Counted from the first letter of the stretch, positions 43,532 through 53,221 are shown. The stretch: 64,000 bases of DNA from Candidatus Gallitreponema excrementavium (GCA_017694795.1 JADIMM010000070.1:1-64000); one strand, 5' to 3'. Translations and numbers: made by a program. The notes: generated from the sequence alone by a model not told the origin.

Positions 43532-44990
43532 ATTTCTTTATATAAAACCTCACAAGTATAAATATAAATACAATCAACAGTGGTATGAGTAAAAACAAAC
43601 AAAGATAAATATTCATTATTGTTTTTGAGTTATCTTCCGACTGTCCGGAAAATATAAGCGGATTATAAATTAAGTAGTTTTTTTTCAAACTTAAAATATC
43701 ATCCAAACCCAAAAGATGCTGTACAGCCTGTGAAAAAAAGTACAGATTAAAAACACCATTGGAACTTTCAATTAAATTGGATACAAAAAGTTCATCCGCC
43801 ACAAGAATCAATTCAGAATTTTTATTTTCCGAAGAAACGGCTATAAGATGCTCACCCATAGTTTCCTGGTCAGCCTGGAAATCCTGGTAAGGATCTGTCC
43901 CTGCCGTAATTTCATCAAGCCAGCTTAATTTACCTGTTTCTGCCAAAGGAGTAATTTTTAAATCATAGTTTGGCTCGGTTTCTATATATCCAGGCCAAAA
44001 AAAATCTATCGAAGACAAACCATTCAGGATAACAGAATTACCGGAAGGAATCACCCTTGGCCAAAACGGGTAATTGAACATATCATACCCTGTTCCGTTT
44101 TTATTTAAAAGGGCCAGCCTTACATTTGAATAATCTAACACAAAATTATTCTTTAGACTTAAGCCAAACAAATTAAATAATATCTGGAACCTGGATTCTT
44201 CCTTAGGCCTTGAAACCCAGTTTCCCGCAATATCAATTCCAGCCGGTGAAATTGCAAATAAGGATTTTTTTCCGTCCTTCACCCATCGGTTGATAATTTC
44301 CTCCTGTTCAGTTGAAACATTGGTATCTCCAAAAACAACCAAAACCTGGCAGTTAACTGTTTCTTCATAGTTTGCAGGATTAAAAAGAATATCAATGCCT
44401 TCGTTATACAAAACCTCATAAGCATAATTAAAAAGGGAATCTTCCCAGCCGGTACAGTTGAAAAAAACAACCCGGTAATCTTTAGGTTCAACAAGTCTCG
44501 TAACTTTGGAAATAAATTCATATTCCAGGTTTTCAGGTGTTAAAATAATTGGTATTGTAAGAACCTGCCCCCTGTACTCAAGAACTATACCGGAATAAAC
44601 AACTTCATAAATCTCAGAAGAACTTTGGACAGACATAATCTGATGAGGGATAAGCCCGTAGTTTTCCGCTTTGCGTTTTCCATCCGGTGTATCAGGATTT
44701 ATATTCAAAACAGTAATCTTTCCATCCGATAATTTTTGAAACTCGTTTAATATTCGCAATATTGAATCCTTATAGGGAAATGATTTGGAAAGCTTATCAG
44801 AATAAAAAAAACTTACAGTCAAATAATCCGGTAAACCGGAAAGAAATCTTTTTGAATAATCAGTAACCGAATAGATTTTACCGGATGTCAGATCAAACTG
44901 GAAAGAATAAACGCTTACAACACCAAGAAGCAAAACCAAAAAAACTAAGGATAAAATAAAAATAATTTTGTGCTTATCTAAAAAATTCAA
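43521..44990 (-). CDS. GldG-like auxiliary protein of an ABC system
   Basis: The 489-residue protein has a membrane helix at each end (about 9-28 and 458-480) around a large extracytoplasmic domain, the layout of the Gldg/ABC_transp_aux family. Segments such as YSVTDYSKRFLSGLPDYLTV (about 38-57), 'LVVFGDTNVSTEQEEIINRW' and 'VADELFVSNL' fit that family. The start is TTG at 44990, with GAGG six bases upstream. Related proteins work in gliding-motility ABC complexes in Bacteroidetes, but the family is widespread in non-gliders, so the substrate here is unknown. Confidence 0.75.
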   Translation of the reverse strand: MNFLDKHKIIFILSLVFLVLLLGVVSVYSFQFDLTSGKIYSVTDYSKRFLSGLPDYLTVSFFYSDKLSKSFPYKDSILRILNEFQKLSDGKITVLNINPDTPDGKRKAENYGLIPHQIMSVQSSSEIYEVVYSGIVLEYRGQVLTIPIILTPENLEYEFISKVTRLVEPKDYRVVFFNCTGWEDSLFNYAYEVLYNEGIDILFNPANYEETVNCQVLVVFGDTNVSTEQEEIINRWVKDGKKSLFAISPAGIDIAGNWVSRPKEESRFQILFNLFGLSLKNNFVLDYSNVRLALLNKNGTGYDMFNYPFWPRVIPSGNSVILNGLSSIDFFWPGYIETEPNYDLKITPLAETGKLSWLDEITAGTDPYQDFQADQETMGEHLIAVSSENKNSELILVADELFVSNLIESSNGVFNLYFFSQAVQHLLGLDDILSLKKNYLIYNPLIFSGQSEDNSKTIMNIYLCLFLLIPLLIVFIFILVRFYIKKYGK

Positions 44991-45070
44991 TATACACCTC
45001 TGCTTTGATTTATAAATCTAATTCCAACTCACATGGCACAAGACTAAAAATCCCGATTAAATCCAAACTT

Positions 45071-45841
45071 CTATCTAAGGCGTCTCCTGGTAAAAAACAG
45101 CAGTCTCTCCTGTAATAAAATAAAAAATAAGGCTCCGATTAAAAAATAAAAGATGTTTGAAGTGTCCATTATTCCCCGGTTAAATTCAGAAAACCGGTAA
45201 ACAGGAGAAATCCAGTCAAGAACCAAGGCAAACCGGTCTGATACACCTGTCAAAACCGGTATATAGTGCAAAATGTAAAGAAAAACAATAATAAAAAAAG
45301 ATAGAAACAAAGAGATAGAATAACTGACAGCACCACTTAATTTTACAAACCTTATTGTAAACAATTCACTTACAAAAAGTGAGAGGGAAACCTGGAAAAT
45401 AAAAAGGCATATGAGACCTGTATATTGTGTAAATAAGATTCCAGGGGAAAAATTTCCAACAGGCCACAATACAACAGGATAAAACAAAGTCGGTAGTATC
45501 AGCACAAATGAAGAAAAAATACCTGCCAAATTTTTTGAAAGCACGGTTAAATAATCATCCAACGGATAGGATAGCAGCAGCTCTTTTGTCCCGGATAGTT
45601 TTTCCTTTATCCAGACAGAATTAACAGAGAGGGGTATCACTATTGTGGAAATATTCATGAATGAAGAAAACAAACCGTCAAAAGAGGAGGTATTCTTTAT
45701 AAAAAATCCCCCCGGAAAGAAAAACAGCACCCCGGAAACGACAAAAAATATAACAAGAATTAATAAAAAGAACGGGGTTAAAATCAAAGTCTTAAAATCA
45801 AATAAAAATAAACAGCGGAACTGCCTTAATTTTTTGTACAT
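45071..45841 (-). CDS. ABC-2 type permease, GldF-like
   Basis: The 256-residue protein has about six membrane helices and the ABC-2 permease segment 'SVNSVWIKEKLSGTKELLLSYPL' between helices 2 and 3 (coupling helix). It pairs with the ATPase encoded just upstream, which it overlaps by 16 bases. GAAGAGG lies ten bases before the ATG. In this operon it would form the membrane part of a Gld-type export or envelope-remodelling complex with the GldG-like and DUF4340 proteins. Confidence 0.8.
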   Translation of the reverse strand: MYKKLRQFRCLFLFDFKTLILTPFFLLILVIFFVVSGVLFFFPGGFFIKNTSSFDGLFSSFMNISTIVIPLSVNSVWIKEKLSGTKELLLSYPLDDYLTVLSKNLAGIFSSFVLILPTLFYPVVLWPVGNFSPGILFTQYTGLICLFIFQVSLSLFVSELFTIRFVKLSGAVSYSISLFLSFFIIVFLYILHYIPVLTGVSDRFALVLDWISPVYRFSEFNRGIMDTSNIFYFLIGALFFILLQERLLFFTRRRLR

Positions 45842-46536
45842 TCTATAAAAACCTCTTCCAAAGAATCTTTCTTATAACGCTCCAACAGTTCTTCCGGTGT
45901 TCCGGAAACAATTACCGATCCTTTATGCAAAATCAATACGCGGGAACAACTTAAGATTACCTCATGAATATTGTGGGTGGAAAAAATCACAAGATTGTCC
46001 TTTCCGTACTCTGTTATAAGATTCCTTGTTTCTACTATCTGTCGCGGGTCAAGCCCGTTGGTAGGTTCATCCAAAACAAGAATTTTAGGATTATTTACAA
46101 GACTCATTCCAAGAGCTGTTCTCTGTCTATATCCATGTGACAGAAGCTCCACCTTTGTATTTTCAACATCCTTAAGATTCAGCTTTCTAATGATGTTTCC
46201 GGCACTGGATTCAAAATCACTTCTTCCAGTCTTTATTTTGTAAGAAAAAGCAAGGCACTGCCTGACGGTCAATCCCGGATAAAGCGGTGAGGATTCGGGA
46301 AGATAACCAAGAAAATCCAAAGCCTTGGGCAAGTCCCGGCAAGTGGAAAATCCGTTTATTTTTACTTCCCCCTGGGTTGGACAGTGAAAACCGGTAATAA
46401 GTTTTAAAAGTGTTGTCTTACCCTCCCCGTTATTCCCCAGCAAACCGACGACACCGGTATTTTCCAACTGGAATGAAATATTTTCAAGAACCCGTCTGTC
46501 TCCGTAACTCTTGTATATATTAATAAACTCAATCAT
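45826..46536 (-). CDS. ABC transporter ATPase, GldA-like
   Basis: The 236-residue ATPase has Walker A GNNGEGKTTLL (about 34-44), the Q-loop, the signature ELLSHGYRQRTALG with LSHGYRQ in place of LSGGQ, Walker B ILVLDEPTNGLDP and the H-loop IFSTHNIHEV. This is the subfamily that pairs with ABC-2 permeases. Its ATG follows the rnz stop almost immediately and AGGA is five bases upstream, so it is co-transcribed with rnz and the downstream permease. Confidence 0.88.
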   Translation of the reverse strand: MIEFINIYKSYGDRRVLENISFQLENTGVVGLLGNNGEGKTTLLKLITGFHCPTQGEVKINGFSTCRDLPKALDFLGYLPESSPLYPGLTVRQCLAFSYKIKTGRSDFESSAGNIIRKLNLKDVENTKVELLSHGYRQRTALGMSLVNNPKILVLDEPTNGLDPRQIVETRNLITEYGKDNLVIFSTHNIHEVILSCSRVLILHKGSVIVSGTPEELLERYKKDSLEEVFIECTKN

Positions 46537-46537
46537 A

Positions 46538-47461
46538 TTAATCCTGGTACAGTAACTGGAAATTCATCCTGTCTTTTGATAGAACCGTTGAAGGAAAAAC
46601 ACCAACAGCTTCATCAAGAAGTTTTTTCAGCTCATAGTCAGTATATCTTGGACTGTAATGAATCAAGGCCAGTTTATCCACATTACCGTCCCTTGCAATA
46701 GTGGCCGCCTGTTTTGCCGTCATGTGCTTTTTTTCCTGGGCCTGTTCAAGCAAAGAATGCTCAAACATACCTTCACAAACCAGCAAATCAGAACCCGAAA
46801 TCTCCTTACTTATAGAAGGAAGATACAGGGTATCGGTTACAAAACTGAATTTTCTGCCGGAACGCTTTGCTCCCATTACTTGTTCCGGGTATACGGTTTT
46901 ACCGTCACTTGCAGTAACACTTTCCCCTCTCTGGAGCTTTGACCATAGAGGTCCCACCGGTACATTCAGGGCTGTGGCCTTCTGGGGATCAAAAGCCCCC
47001 GGTCTCGGGAATTCCTCAAAAACATATCCCAGGCAGGGTTTTGTATGACTGAGCTTAAAGCACCTTACCTGAAATTCATCCGTACTGAATATAATACCCG
47101 GCTCAACTTCCCTGACAATAATATCATAGTTTATATACATATCAAGAACCCTGCGGCTGGTTTCAACATATTCTGCAATTTTAGGAGGCCCGAAAATATA
47201 AAGAGGCTCACTTCTGTCAACCTGGGAAGAAAGCATCAAAAGCCCCGGAAGCCCGGTTACATGGTCTGCATGTGTATGGGAAATAAATATCGAATTTATC
47301 TTCTTCCACCTGAGATTCAACCGTTTTAAAGAAACCTGCGTACCTTCGCCTGCATCAAAAAGGAAAAGGTCTCCTTCCCTCCGTAATAAAACTGAAGTAA
47401 GATGCCTGTAAGGTAAAGGCATCATACCACCACAACCTAAAATAAAAGCTTCAAGATTCAT
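46538..47461 (-). CDS. rnz: Ribonuclease Z
   Basis: This 307-residue metallo-beta-lactamase-fold enzyme trims tRNA 3' trailers. The zinc motif SHTHADH is at residues 61-67, with further His/Asp ligands in 'FKLSHTKPCLGYVF', 'SFVTDT' and 'LIHYSPRY'. The exosite arm region lies about 150-200. It starts the operon leading into the Gld-type ABC genes. No Shine-Dalgarno precedes the ATG; TATAGT (complement of 47470-47475) ends eight bases before it, predicting a leader of about two bases. Confidence 0.93.
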   Translation of the reverse strand: MNLEAFILGCGGMMPLPYRHLTSVLLRREGDLFLFDAGEGTQVSLKRLNLRWKKINSIFISHTHADHVTGLPGLLMLSSQVDRSEPLYIFGPPKIAEYVETSRRVLDMYINYDIIVREVEPGIIFSTDEFQVRCFKLSHTKPCLGYVFEEFPRPGAFDPQKATALNVPVGPLWSKLQRGESVTASDGKTVYPEQVMGAKRSGRKFSFVTDTLYLPSISKEISGSDLLVCEGMFEHSLLEQAQEKKHMTAKQAATIARDGNVDKLALIHYSPRYTDYELKKLLDEAVGVFPSTVLSKDRMNFQLLYQD

Positions 47462-47644
47462 ATTTTTATACTATAAAGATATTCAGGATAAATGAACAGT
47501 CTTTTGTAAACAAAAAAACCGAAAGACTTAAAAACCTTTTTTTATGAAACAAAGCCTGATGAACAATAATTGCCAATAAAAATTAATATTCAAAATTATT
47601 TTTATTTGGTATAATATTTCCATAAAAATTACTGGAGTATGTTG

Positions 47645-48436
47645 ATGAAAAACAGTCTTTTGATTATTGACCCTCAGAATGATTTTTGCAGTCCGGAAGG
47701 AAGCCTTTTTGTAAAGGGAGCAGAAGAAGATTGCCGTTCAATAAAAAAGGTGTTGGAAAACCTGGATAAAAAGATTGATTCCATAATAATAACCATGGAT
47801 ATGCACCATTTTTACGATATTTCCCATCCAGGCTTCTGGATTAATGCAGAAGGAGAAAAACCCGTTCCCTATACGATTATAACAAAAGAAGATTTGGTGC
47901 AAGGGATATGGAAACCGGCAAACCCTGAAAATTACAACAGAGCATTGGATTACCTTATAAAACTTGAATTAAACAAGAATTTTTCATGCTGTATCTGGCC
48001 CCCACACTGTTTGATTGGCTCCCCTGGTGCAGGTATAAACCAGGAGATTTTGGATTCAGCCTGCAAATGGGAGGTTGATAACGGAAAACCCGTAAATTTT
48101 GTCTACAAAGGCTCAAATATATTTACTGAACATTACAGTGCGATTAGAGCCGAAGTTCCCGATCCGGAAGACCGCCAGACAGTAACAAACATGGGCGTAA
48201 TTAAGATTCTTAAGAACTCTGACAGAATCATTGTCTGCGGGGAGGCTCTTTCCCACTGTGTTAAATACACGGTAAACGACATAATAGAGTATATTCCCGA
48301 AGAAAAGCTCTATATACTGGATGATTGCTCCAGCCCTGTAACGGGATTTGAAGAACAAGGGAAAGCTTTCCTTAGGGAAATGGAGGAACGTGGGGCAAAT
48401 ATAGTTTCCTCTGATTTTGTAATAGAGAATTTCTGA
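47645..48436 (+). CDS. Isochorismatase-family cysteine hydrolase, nicotinamidase-like
   Basis: The 263-residue protein carries the family's triad: Asp in IIDPQNDFC at the N-terminus, Lys in FVYKGSN (about 155-161) and Cys in CGEALSHCVKYTVND (about 200). Metal-ligand-type residues occur in MDMHHFYDISHP. This pattern is nearest to PncA-like nicotinamidases, but it is longer (usual 180-215 residues), with an insert around 75-105, so the substrate is uncertain. Two ATGs are in frame; GGAG sits seven bases before ATG 47645 and only one base from 47639, so the second is chosen. TATAAT at 47610-47615 is a likely -10. Confidence 0.75.
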   Translation: MKNSLLIIDPQNDFCSPEGSLFVKGAEEDCRSIKKVLENLDKKIDSIIITMDMHHFYDISHPGFWINAEGEKPVPYTIITKEDLVQGIWKPANPENYNRALDYLIKLELNKNFSCCIWPPHCLIGSPGAGINQEILDSACKWEVDNGKPVNFVYKGSNIFTEHYSAIRAEVPDPEDRQTVTNMGVIKILKNSDRIIVCGEALSHCVKYTVNDIIEYIPEEKLYILDDCSSPVTGFEEQGKAFLREMEERGANIVSSDFVIENF

Positions 48437-48467
48437 CTCTTTTAAACCGGCAAAAAACAGCCCCCGG

Positions 48468-49763
48468 CTAACGTCCTTTTTTAACAAAGAGCTTTTTCAG
48501 TTTTTTAAAATAGAATGCCCTTAGTTTTTCGGCAATGGAGAATATTCCGTAAAGAATTCTTTTAACCGGAAAATCAAAACTCCCTGCCCTGTGGACTATT
48601 ACCCCCCCAAAACCGGTCTTAAATCTGTAAAGTCCGTACATCGGATGATTAGGGTCTTCAACAGGTGGTATGCCATAAAAATCATAAGTTTTACAGCCGG
48701 AAAGTCTGGCATCCCTTATAGCCTGCCATTGGAGTGAATAAGCAGGCATCAGATTCCTTTTAATATTGGAAGAAGCACCGTAAAGATAAACACCTTCTTT
48801 TTCTGAAAAATAAGTTATGATGCCTGCAAGAACATCGCCCTCGTGGCAGGCAAGATAAACCCTCACATTCTTTCCGTTTTTTTGTGCCAGCAAAAGCAGA
48901 TTTCCATAATATTTTTTTGAGTGGAGGGCTATCCCGTCCCGGGCAGCAGTTTCCTTGTATAATTTGTAAAAATCATCCAGAAACTCGATTCCTCCCTGTT
49001 TTACAACAACGCCTTTTTTCTCACCGAGACGAATATTATACCTCCACTTAGGCTTCATCTGCTCCAAGAGTCCTTCCTCGGTCATGCTTAAATCCAAAAT
49101 AACTGTATCGGGAGGTTGAACCGGAGATGCAGCTTTTAACAAAGGTTTGGGAAGTTTGCCTGGAAAAATATTCCCGAAAGTCTCAAAAGGAGGATCAAAA
49201 CGGATAAAAACAGTTTTTTGGGGCAGAAAGTCTTTTATCTTATCAGCCAAAGTAGCCAGAAAAAAGGAAATGTTTTTCTTTTCATCCTCTGGAGTGTTTT
49301 CCGGTTCAGGAATTAAAGTTTTCGATGTTTCTGTTGCATCCTGTGACTGTTTGGAAAAACAATCCCTGTTATCATCACCTGTAATAAATGAAAGATCCGG
49401 AGCGAGCGGAACATAGGCAATGGAAAAGAATTTTTTTATAGTCCTTAAAAGAACATAAAACGAAAGTCTTACCCCGTTTTTATTCTTACCGGAATCACTG
49501 CCACAATTTTCTTTATTTACCTTAACAAAGAAAAGATATGGAGTCCAACCATTTTCTGCTTTAAAATCCACCCAAAAGTCTGTCTGCAAAAAGGATGCTG
49601 GCCTTTTATATTCCTTCCAACAGGCTTCCGGTGAGCCAAGGGAATTTAAATCCTCACCTGAACCATTTTCTATGTCCCTAAAAAAAGAGTATACTTCCGT
49701 TGGCTCCGTTGATTCGATTCTGCAAACCCTGTGAATCTCTACAGTCCAGTCAGAGATTTTCAA
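48468..49763 (-). CDS. FemAB/FemX-like peptidyltransferase
   Basis: This 431-residue protein matches the Fem family of tRNA-dependent peptidoglycan-bridge transferases: 'LEQMKPKWRYNIRLGEKKGV' (about 230-250) is the FemX hallmark, followed by a second GNAT-like half with 'YLACHEGDVLAGIITYF' and 'YDFYGIPP'. It would add an amino acid to a lipid-linked peptide, or transfer to another acceptor. The start is TTG at 49763, immediately after the metG TAA, with GGAGAGG eight bases upstream inside metG. An insert near 100-150 lengthens the first GNAT half. Substrate unknown. Confidence 0.78.
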   Translation of the reverse strand: MKISDWTVEIHRVCRIESTEPTEVYSFFRDIENGSGEDLNSLGSPEACWKEYKRPASFLQTDFWVDFKAENGWTPYLFFVKVNKENCGSDSGKNKNGVRLSFYVLLRTIKKFFSIAYVPLAPDLSFITGDDNRDCFSKQSQDATETSKTLIPEPENTPEDEKKNISFFLATLADKIKDFLPQKTVFIRFDPPFETFGNIFPGKLPKPLLKAASPVQPPDTVILDLSMTEEGLLEQMKPKWRYNIRLGEKKGVVVKQGGIEFLDDFYKLYKETAARDGIALHSKKYYGNLLLLAQKNGKNVRVYLACHEGDVLAGIITYFSEKEGVYLYGASSNIKRNLMPAYSLQWQAIRDARLSGCKTYDFYGIPPVEDPNHPMYGLYRFKTGFGGVIVHRAGSFDFPVKRILYGIFSIAEKLRAFYFKKLKKLFVKKGR

Positions 49764-52028
49764 TTAGCTTACCTCTCCATTGACTACATACTTCATTTTA
49801 ATAGGCTTTCCATCAATCAAAAGTTTTTTACCATTAACAGTAACAAAACCGTCCTTTATAACAATCGGTACGGAAAAAAATGTATCTGCATCTATCATGC
49901 TTTCTTTTCCTGATGTCTCAAATCCTTCAAGGGTAACCTGTGTCCCCGGTTCTGCCCAGGAACTGTCAAGAACCTCAACACAATCCCGGCCTTCTGCATT
50001 TTTATAGTCCCCGGCCAGCAGCATTCCGTTACTCATAACCCCCCGCATCTTTCTTGGAGCCAGATTATATGCGATAACAATGGACTTACCCAATAAATCT
50101 TCTTCATTGAGATACGGAACCAGGCCTGAAATTATCACCCTTTCTGTTCCGGAACCGTCATCCAAAGTTTCGATATACAACTTTTCGGCATCCGGATGCC
50201 TCTCTATCTTTACAATTTTTGCAGTCCTCAAATCAATCTTTGAATTAAAGATATTTTCCATGTCTTCCCCTGAAAGAGGATGTTCTTTACGGTCCGGGGT
50301 TTTTTTTTCATTTTTCTTGTCAATAACAGGTTTTCCGGCATTACCTGATCCACCCTTGTTTCTTTCCTTTTGTGAGCCGCTGAACTTTTCACGGAAGGCC
50401 GCTGCAGTTTTGTCATCCATAGGTCTGAAAATAATTTCGTTGTTTAAAACCGAGTTAAGCCCCTCCGTTTTGCCCAAGCAATCCCAGTTAAAAGTATAAT
50501 TTTCTGTTTTTCCAAAAAAGGACAGAACTTTCAGGCTATAATCCGGTATAAAGGGCTCTGCCATTATCATTAAATCTTTTATCACATAACAAAGATTTGA
50601 TATAAGCCTTTCTGCTGACTGTGGGTTTTCGGTTCTGGTTTTCCAGGGTTCCCCATCCTGAAAGGCCTTATTGGCTATGGAAGAAATTGCAAAAATTTCG
50701 TGCAGGGCGTCCTTCAGTTCAGCCCATTCCATGTTTTCAGTTATATTTTTTTCTTTTTCCAAGACAGAAGTCCACAATTCAGGAATTCTGTCACAGACAG
50801 GTATTTTTCCGTCAAAATACCTTATGACAAAGGTGAGGGTTCTGTTTACAAGATTACAAAGATTCCCCACCAGCTCGCCGTTAATTTTTTCCTGGAAATC
50901 TTTCCAGGTAAACAGGGTATCCGATTTTTCCGGTCTGTTATAGAACATATAAAAACGCCATATATCCGCCGGGATTCCACTCTCCATTGCATCGGAACCG
51001 AAAACACCTATTCCCTGTGATTTTGAGAATTTTCCACCCTCATAATTCAGATATTCTGTACTGGACATATGGAACAACTTTGTCCAGTTCTTGCCACTGC
51101 CAATCAAACTGCATGGAAAAATCACGGTGTGGAAAGGAATATTATCCTTGCCGATAAACTGGAAAAGTTCCACATTTTCAGGATTAAGCCACCAGTCTTT
51201 CCAGTCAAAACCTTTTTCATCCCCTAGACACTTAGTAATTGAAATATAGCCTATAGGAGCGTCAAACCATACATAAAAAACCTTATCCTCGTATCCTTCT
51301 TTCGGAACAGGAATACCCCACTTTAAATCCCTTGTAATAGCCCGTTCATGCAGCCCGTCCCTAATCCAAGCCTGGGTCATCTGCAGGGCATTTTTTGCCC
51401 ACCGGCCTTCCACAGATGCTTTTTTCATCCATTTCTCGTATTCCGGGAGAATACCCGGCAAATCAATATAAAGATGTTTTGTTGGCTTGACTTCAGGTGT
51501 ATGGCCACAGGTAGAACAAACCGGAGACTTTAAGTCCAGCGGATCCAAAAGTTTCCCGCAGTTTTCACACTGATCCCCCCTTGCCCCTTCATAACCACAG
51601 GCAGGGCAGATTCCTTTAACAAACCGGTCAGCCAAAAACCGGCCGCAATTATTGCAGTACACTTGTTCTGAAGTTTCTTCTTTTATGAAACCACGGCTGT
51701 CTAAATCCTTAAAAATACTCTGGGTTATTTCAGTCTGCTGCGGGGTAGAAGTCCGGCCGAATTTATCAAAAGAAATATTAAACCATTTGTAAATTTCAGT
51801 GTGTATTTTGTGATAATAGTCACAAAGCTCCCGGGGTGATTTTCCTTCCTCCAGGGCCCTTGTTTCGGTGGCAGTGCCATACTCATCGTTTCCGCCTATA
51901 TAAAGGGTTTCATAACCTTTTAAACGGCAAAACCTGGCAAAAACATCACCGGACAAAACCTGCAAAAGATTTCCCAAATGGGGAATATTATTAACATAAG
52001 GCAAAGCAGAAGTAATTAATCTTTTCAT
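49764..52028 (-). CDS. metG: Methionyl-tRNA synthetase with C-terminal tRNA-binding domain
   Basis: This 754-residue enzyme charges initiator and elongator tRNA-Met. The HIGH element is YVNNIPHLGN at the N-terminus; a two-knuckle zinc domain (CNNCG, CPACG, CENCG, CSTCG; about 135-185) and KFSKS, a variant of KMSKS, follow. The C-terminal OB-fold (about 625-725, beginning IDLRTAKIVKIERHPDAEKL) is the dimer/tRNA-binding domain. A linker of about 50 charged residues joins the two parts. The frame is open to 52058, but the promoter and HIGH region place the start at ATG 52028. It is coupled to the Fem-like gene downstream. Confidence 0.96.
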   Translation of the reverse strand: MKRLITSALPYVNNIPHLGNLLQVLSGDVFARFCRLKGYETLYIGGNDEYGTATETRALEEGKSPRELCDYYHKIHTEIYKWFNISFDKFGRTSTPQQTEITQSIFKDLDSRGFIKEETSEQVYCNNCGRFLADRFVKGICPACGYEGARGDQCENCGKLLDPLDLKSPVCSTCGHTPEVKPTKHLYIDLPGILPEYEKWMKKASVEGRWAKNALQMTQAWIRDGLHERAITRDLKWGIPVPKEGYEDKVFYVWFDAPIGYISITKCLGDEKGFDWKDWWLNPENVELFQFIGKDNIPFHTVIFPCSLIGSGKNWTKLFHMSSTEYLNYEGGKFSKSQGIGVFGSDAMESGIPADIWRFYMFYNRPEKSDTLFTWKDFQEKINGELVGNLCNLVNRTLTFVIRYFDGKIPVCDRIPELWTSVLEKEKNITENMEWAELKDALHEIFAISSIANKAFQDGEPWKTRTENPQSAERLISNLCYVIKDLMIMAEPFIPDYSLKVLSFFGKTENYTFNWDCLGKTEGLNSVLNNEIIFRPMDDKTAAAFREKFSGSQKERNKGGSGNAGKPVIDKKNEKKTPDRKEHPLSGEDMENIFNSKIDLRTAKIVKIERHPDAEKLYIETLDDGSGTERVIISGLVPYLNEEDLLGKSIVIAYNLAPRKMRGVMSNGMLLAGDYKNAEGRDCVEVLDSSWAEPGTQVTLEGFETSGKESMIDADTFFSVPIVIKDGFVTVNGKKLLIDGKPIKMKYVVNGEVS

Positions 52029-52034
52029 AGCCTT

Positions 52035-52063
52035 ATTGTAGAATTTTGCTTGTATCAAGTCAA
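52035..52063 (-). promoter_or_regulatory. Promoter predicting a leaderless metG mRNA
   Basis: On the minus strand TTGACT (complement of 52058-52063), a 17-base spacer and TACAAT (complement of 52035-52040), each five of six to consensus. Six bases later comes the A of ATG 52028. No Shine-Dalgarno is present. Confidence 0.75.
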
Positions 52064-52244
52064 CTTAAAAAGAAAATATAAAGTGCAAAACAGAAACGGC
52101 AAAAGTCCAAAAAGATAACCTTTGTGTAAAAAAATTATGGCATTTTGTCCTTTTTGCTGTATAATAAAACCGGTGGTTTTACAGATAATACTACAATATG
52201 TAATTGGACACTCTTAATGATCTCAAGAAAACACGGGAGTAAAT

Positions 52245-53213
52245 ATGGCTGAAAATCAATACAACGGGCAAAGTTCTGGCAAAAAACCAAAAAAAATCTG
52301 GGTTTTTGCAATACAGATTTTACTTATTGTTTTTATACTGGCTGCACTAAGTACTTCTTTTTACATCGTTGACGGAAGGGAAAACAGTGTTGTAACCAGA
52401 TTTGGGAAATACAAAGGCGTCTATGGCCCCGGGCTTCATTTTAAGCTGCCTTTCGGTATAGAAAAAAATTACAATGTACCGACAAAAACAATACAGGAGG
52501 CCCAGTTCGGTTTTAAATTTGTCAAACGGGGAAATACGACAGAAAGTGTTCCTGTAAAAGAAGAATCAACAATGCTTACCGGCGACCTGAATCTGGTGGA
52601 AGTTGAGTGGACAATGCAGTACCAGATAGTTGACCCCAAGGCATATCTTTTTGCTGTAGAAGATACGGAGAAAACCATAAGGGATGTCTCAAGATCTGTA
52701 ATCAATTCCCTTGTAGGTGACAGGCCCATTCTTGCTGTCATAGGCTCGGAAAGAAAGACAATTCAGGATGAAGCACCTGTAATGATGAATGAAACCTATA
52801 ACCTACTGGGAATGGGTATCAGTGTAAAAGCAGTGAATCTACAGAATGTTGTTGCTCCGGAAGGAGTACAGGATGCCTTTGAAGATGTTAACAAGGCGGA
52901 TCAGGATATGCAGAGACTTATAAACGAGGGAAAGGACGCATACAACGGTGAAATTCCAAGAATAAAGGGAGAAGCAGAAAAGATAATCGAGGTAGCAAAG
53001 GGATATGCCCAGGAAAGAATCAACAGGGCGAACGGAGATGTTGCAAGATTCAATGCGGTATACCAGGAATATGTAAAAAATCCCAAGGTTACAAGGGACC
53101 GGCTGTATCTTGAAGCTATGGAAGAAGTTTTGAAGGAAACCGGTGAAACTATAATAATTGACAGCAAACTCGATAATTTTCTTCCTGTAAAAAATCTCGG
53201 AACAGGGAACTAG
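52245..53213 (+). CDS. hflK: HflK-like SPFH/band-7 membrane protein
   Basis: The 322-residue protein has one N-terminal membrane helix (about 18-42) and an SPFH domain with 'ENSVVTRFGKYKGVYGPGLHFKLPFG', then a coiled-coil tail. HflK and HflC form a complex that regulates the FtsH protease. Its pairing with the next gene supports the name; alone it could be any stomatin-like protein. GGGAG precedes the ATG by five bases. TATAAT near 52160 is a plausible -10 for the three-gene unit. Confidence 0.85.
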   Translation: MAENQYNGQSSGKKPKKIWVFAIQILLIVFILAALSTSFYIVDGRENSVVTRFGKYKGVYGPGLHFKLPFGIEKNYNVPTKTIQEAQFGFKFVKRGNTTESVPVKEESTMLTGDLNLVEVEWTMQYQIVDPKAYLFAVEDTEKTIRDVSRSVINSLVGDRPILAVIGSERKTIQDEAPVMMNETYNLLGMGISVKAVNLQNVVAPEGVQDAFEDVNKADQDMQRLINEGKDAYNGEIPRIKGEAEKIIEVAKGYAQERINRANGDVARFNAVYQEYVKNPKVTRDRLYLEAMEEVLKETGETIIIDSKLDNFLPVKNLGTGN

Positions 53214-53221
53214 GAGGAAAT

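Noticed and set aside
52203..52215. ATTGGACACT resembling part of the IS-like ends
   Set aside because: There is no partner repeat, no CCC run and no hairpin. A short chance match upstream of hflK is more likely.
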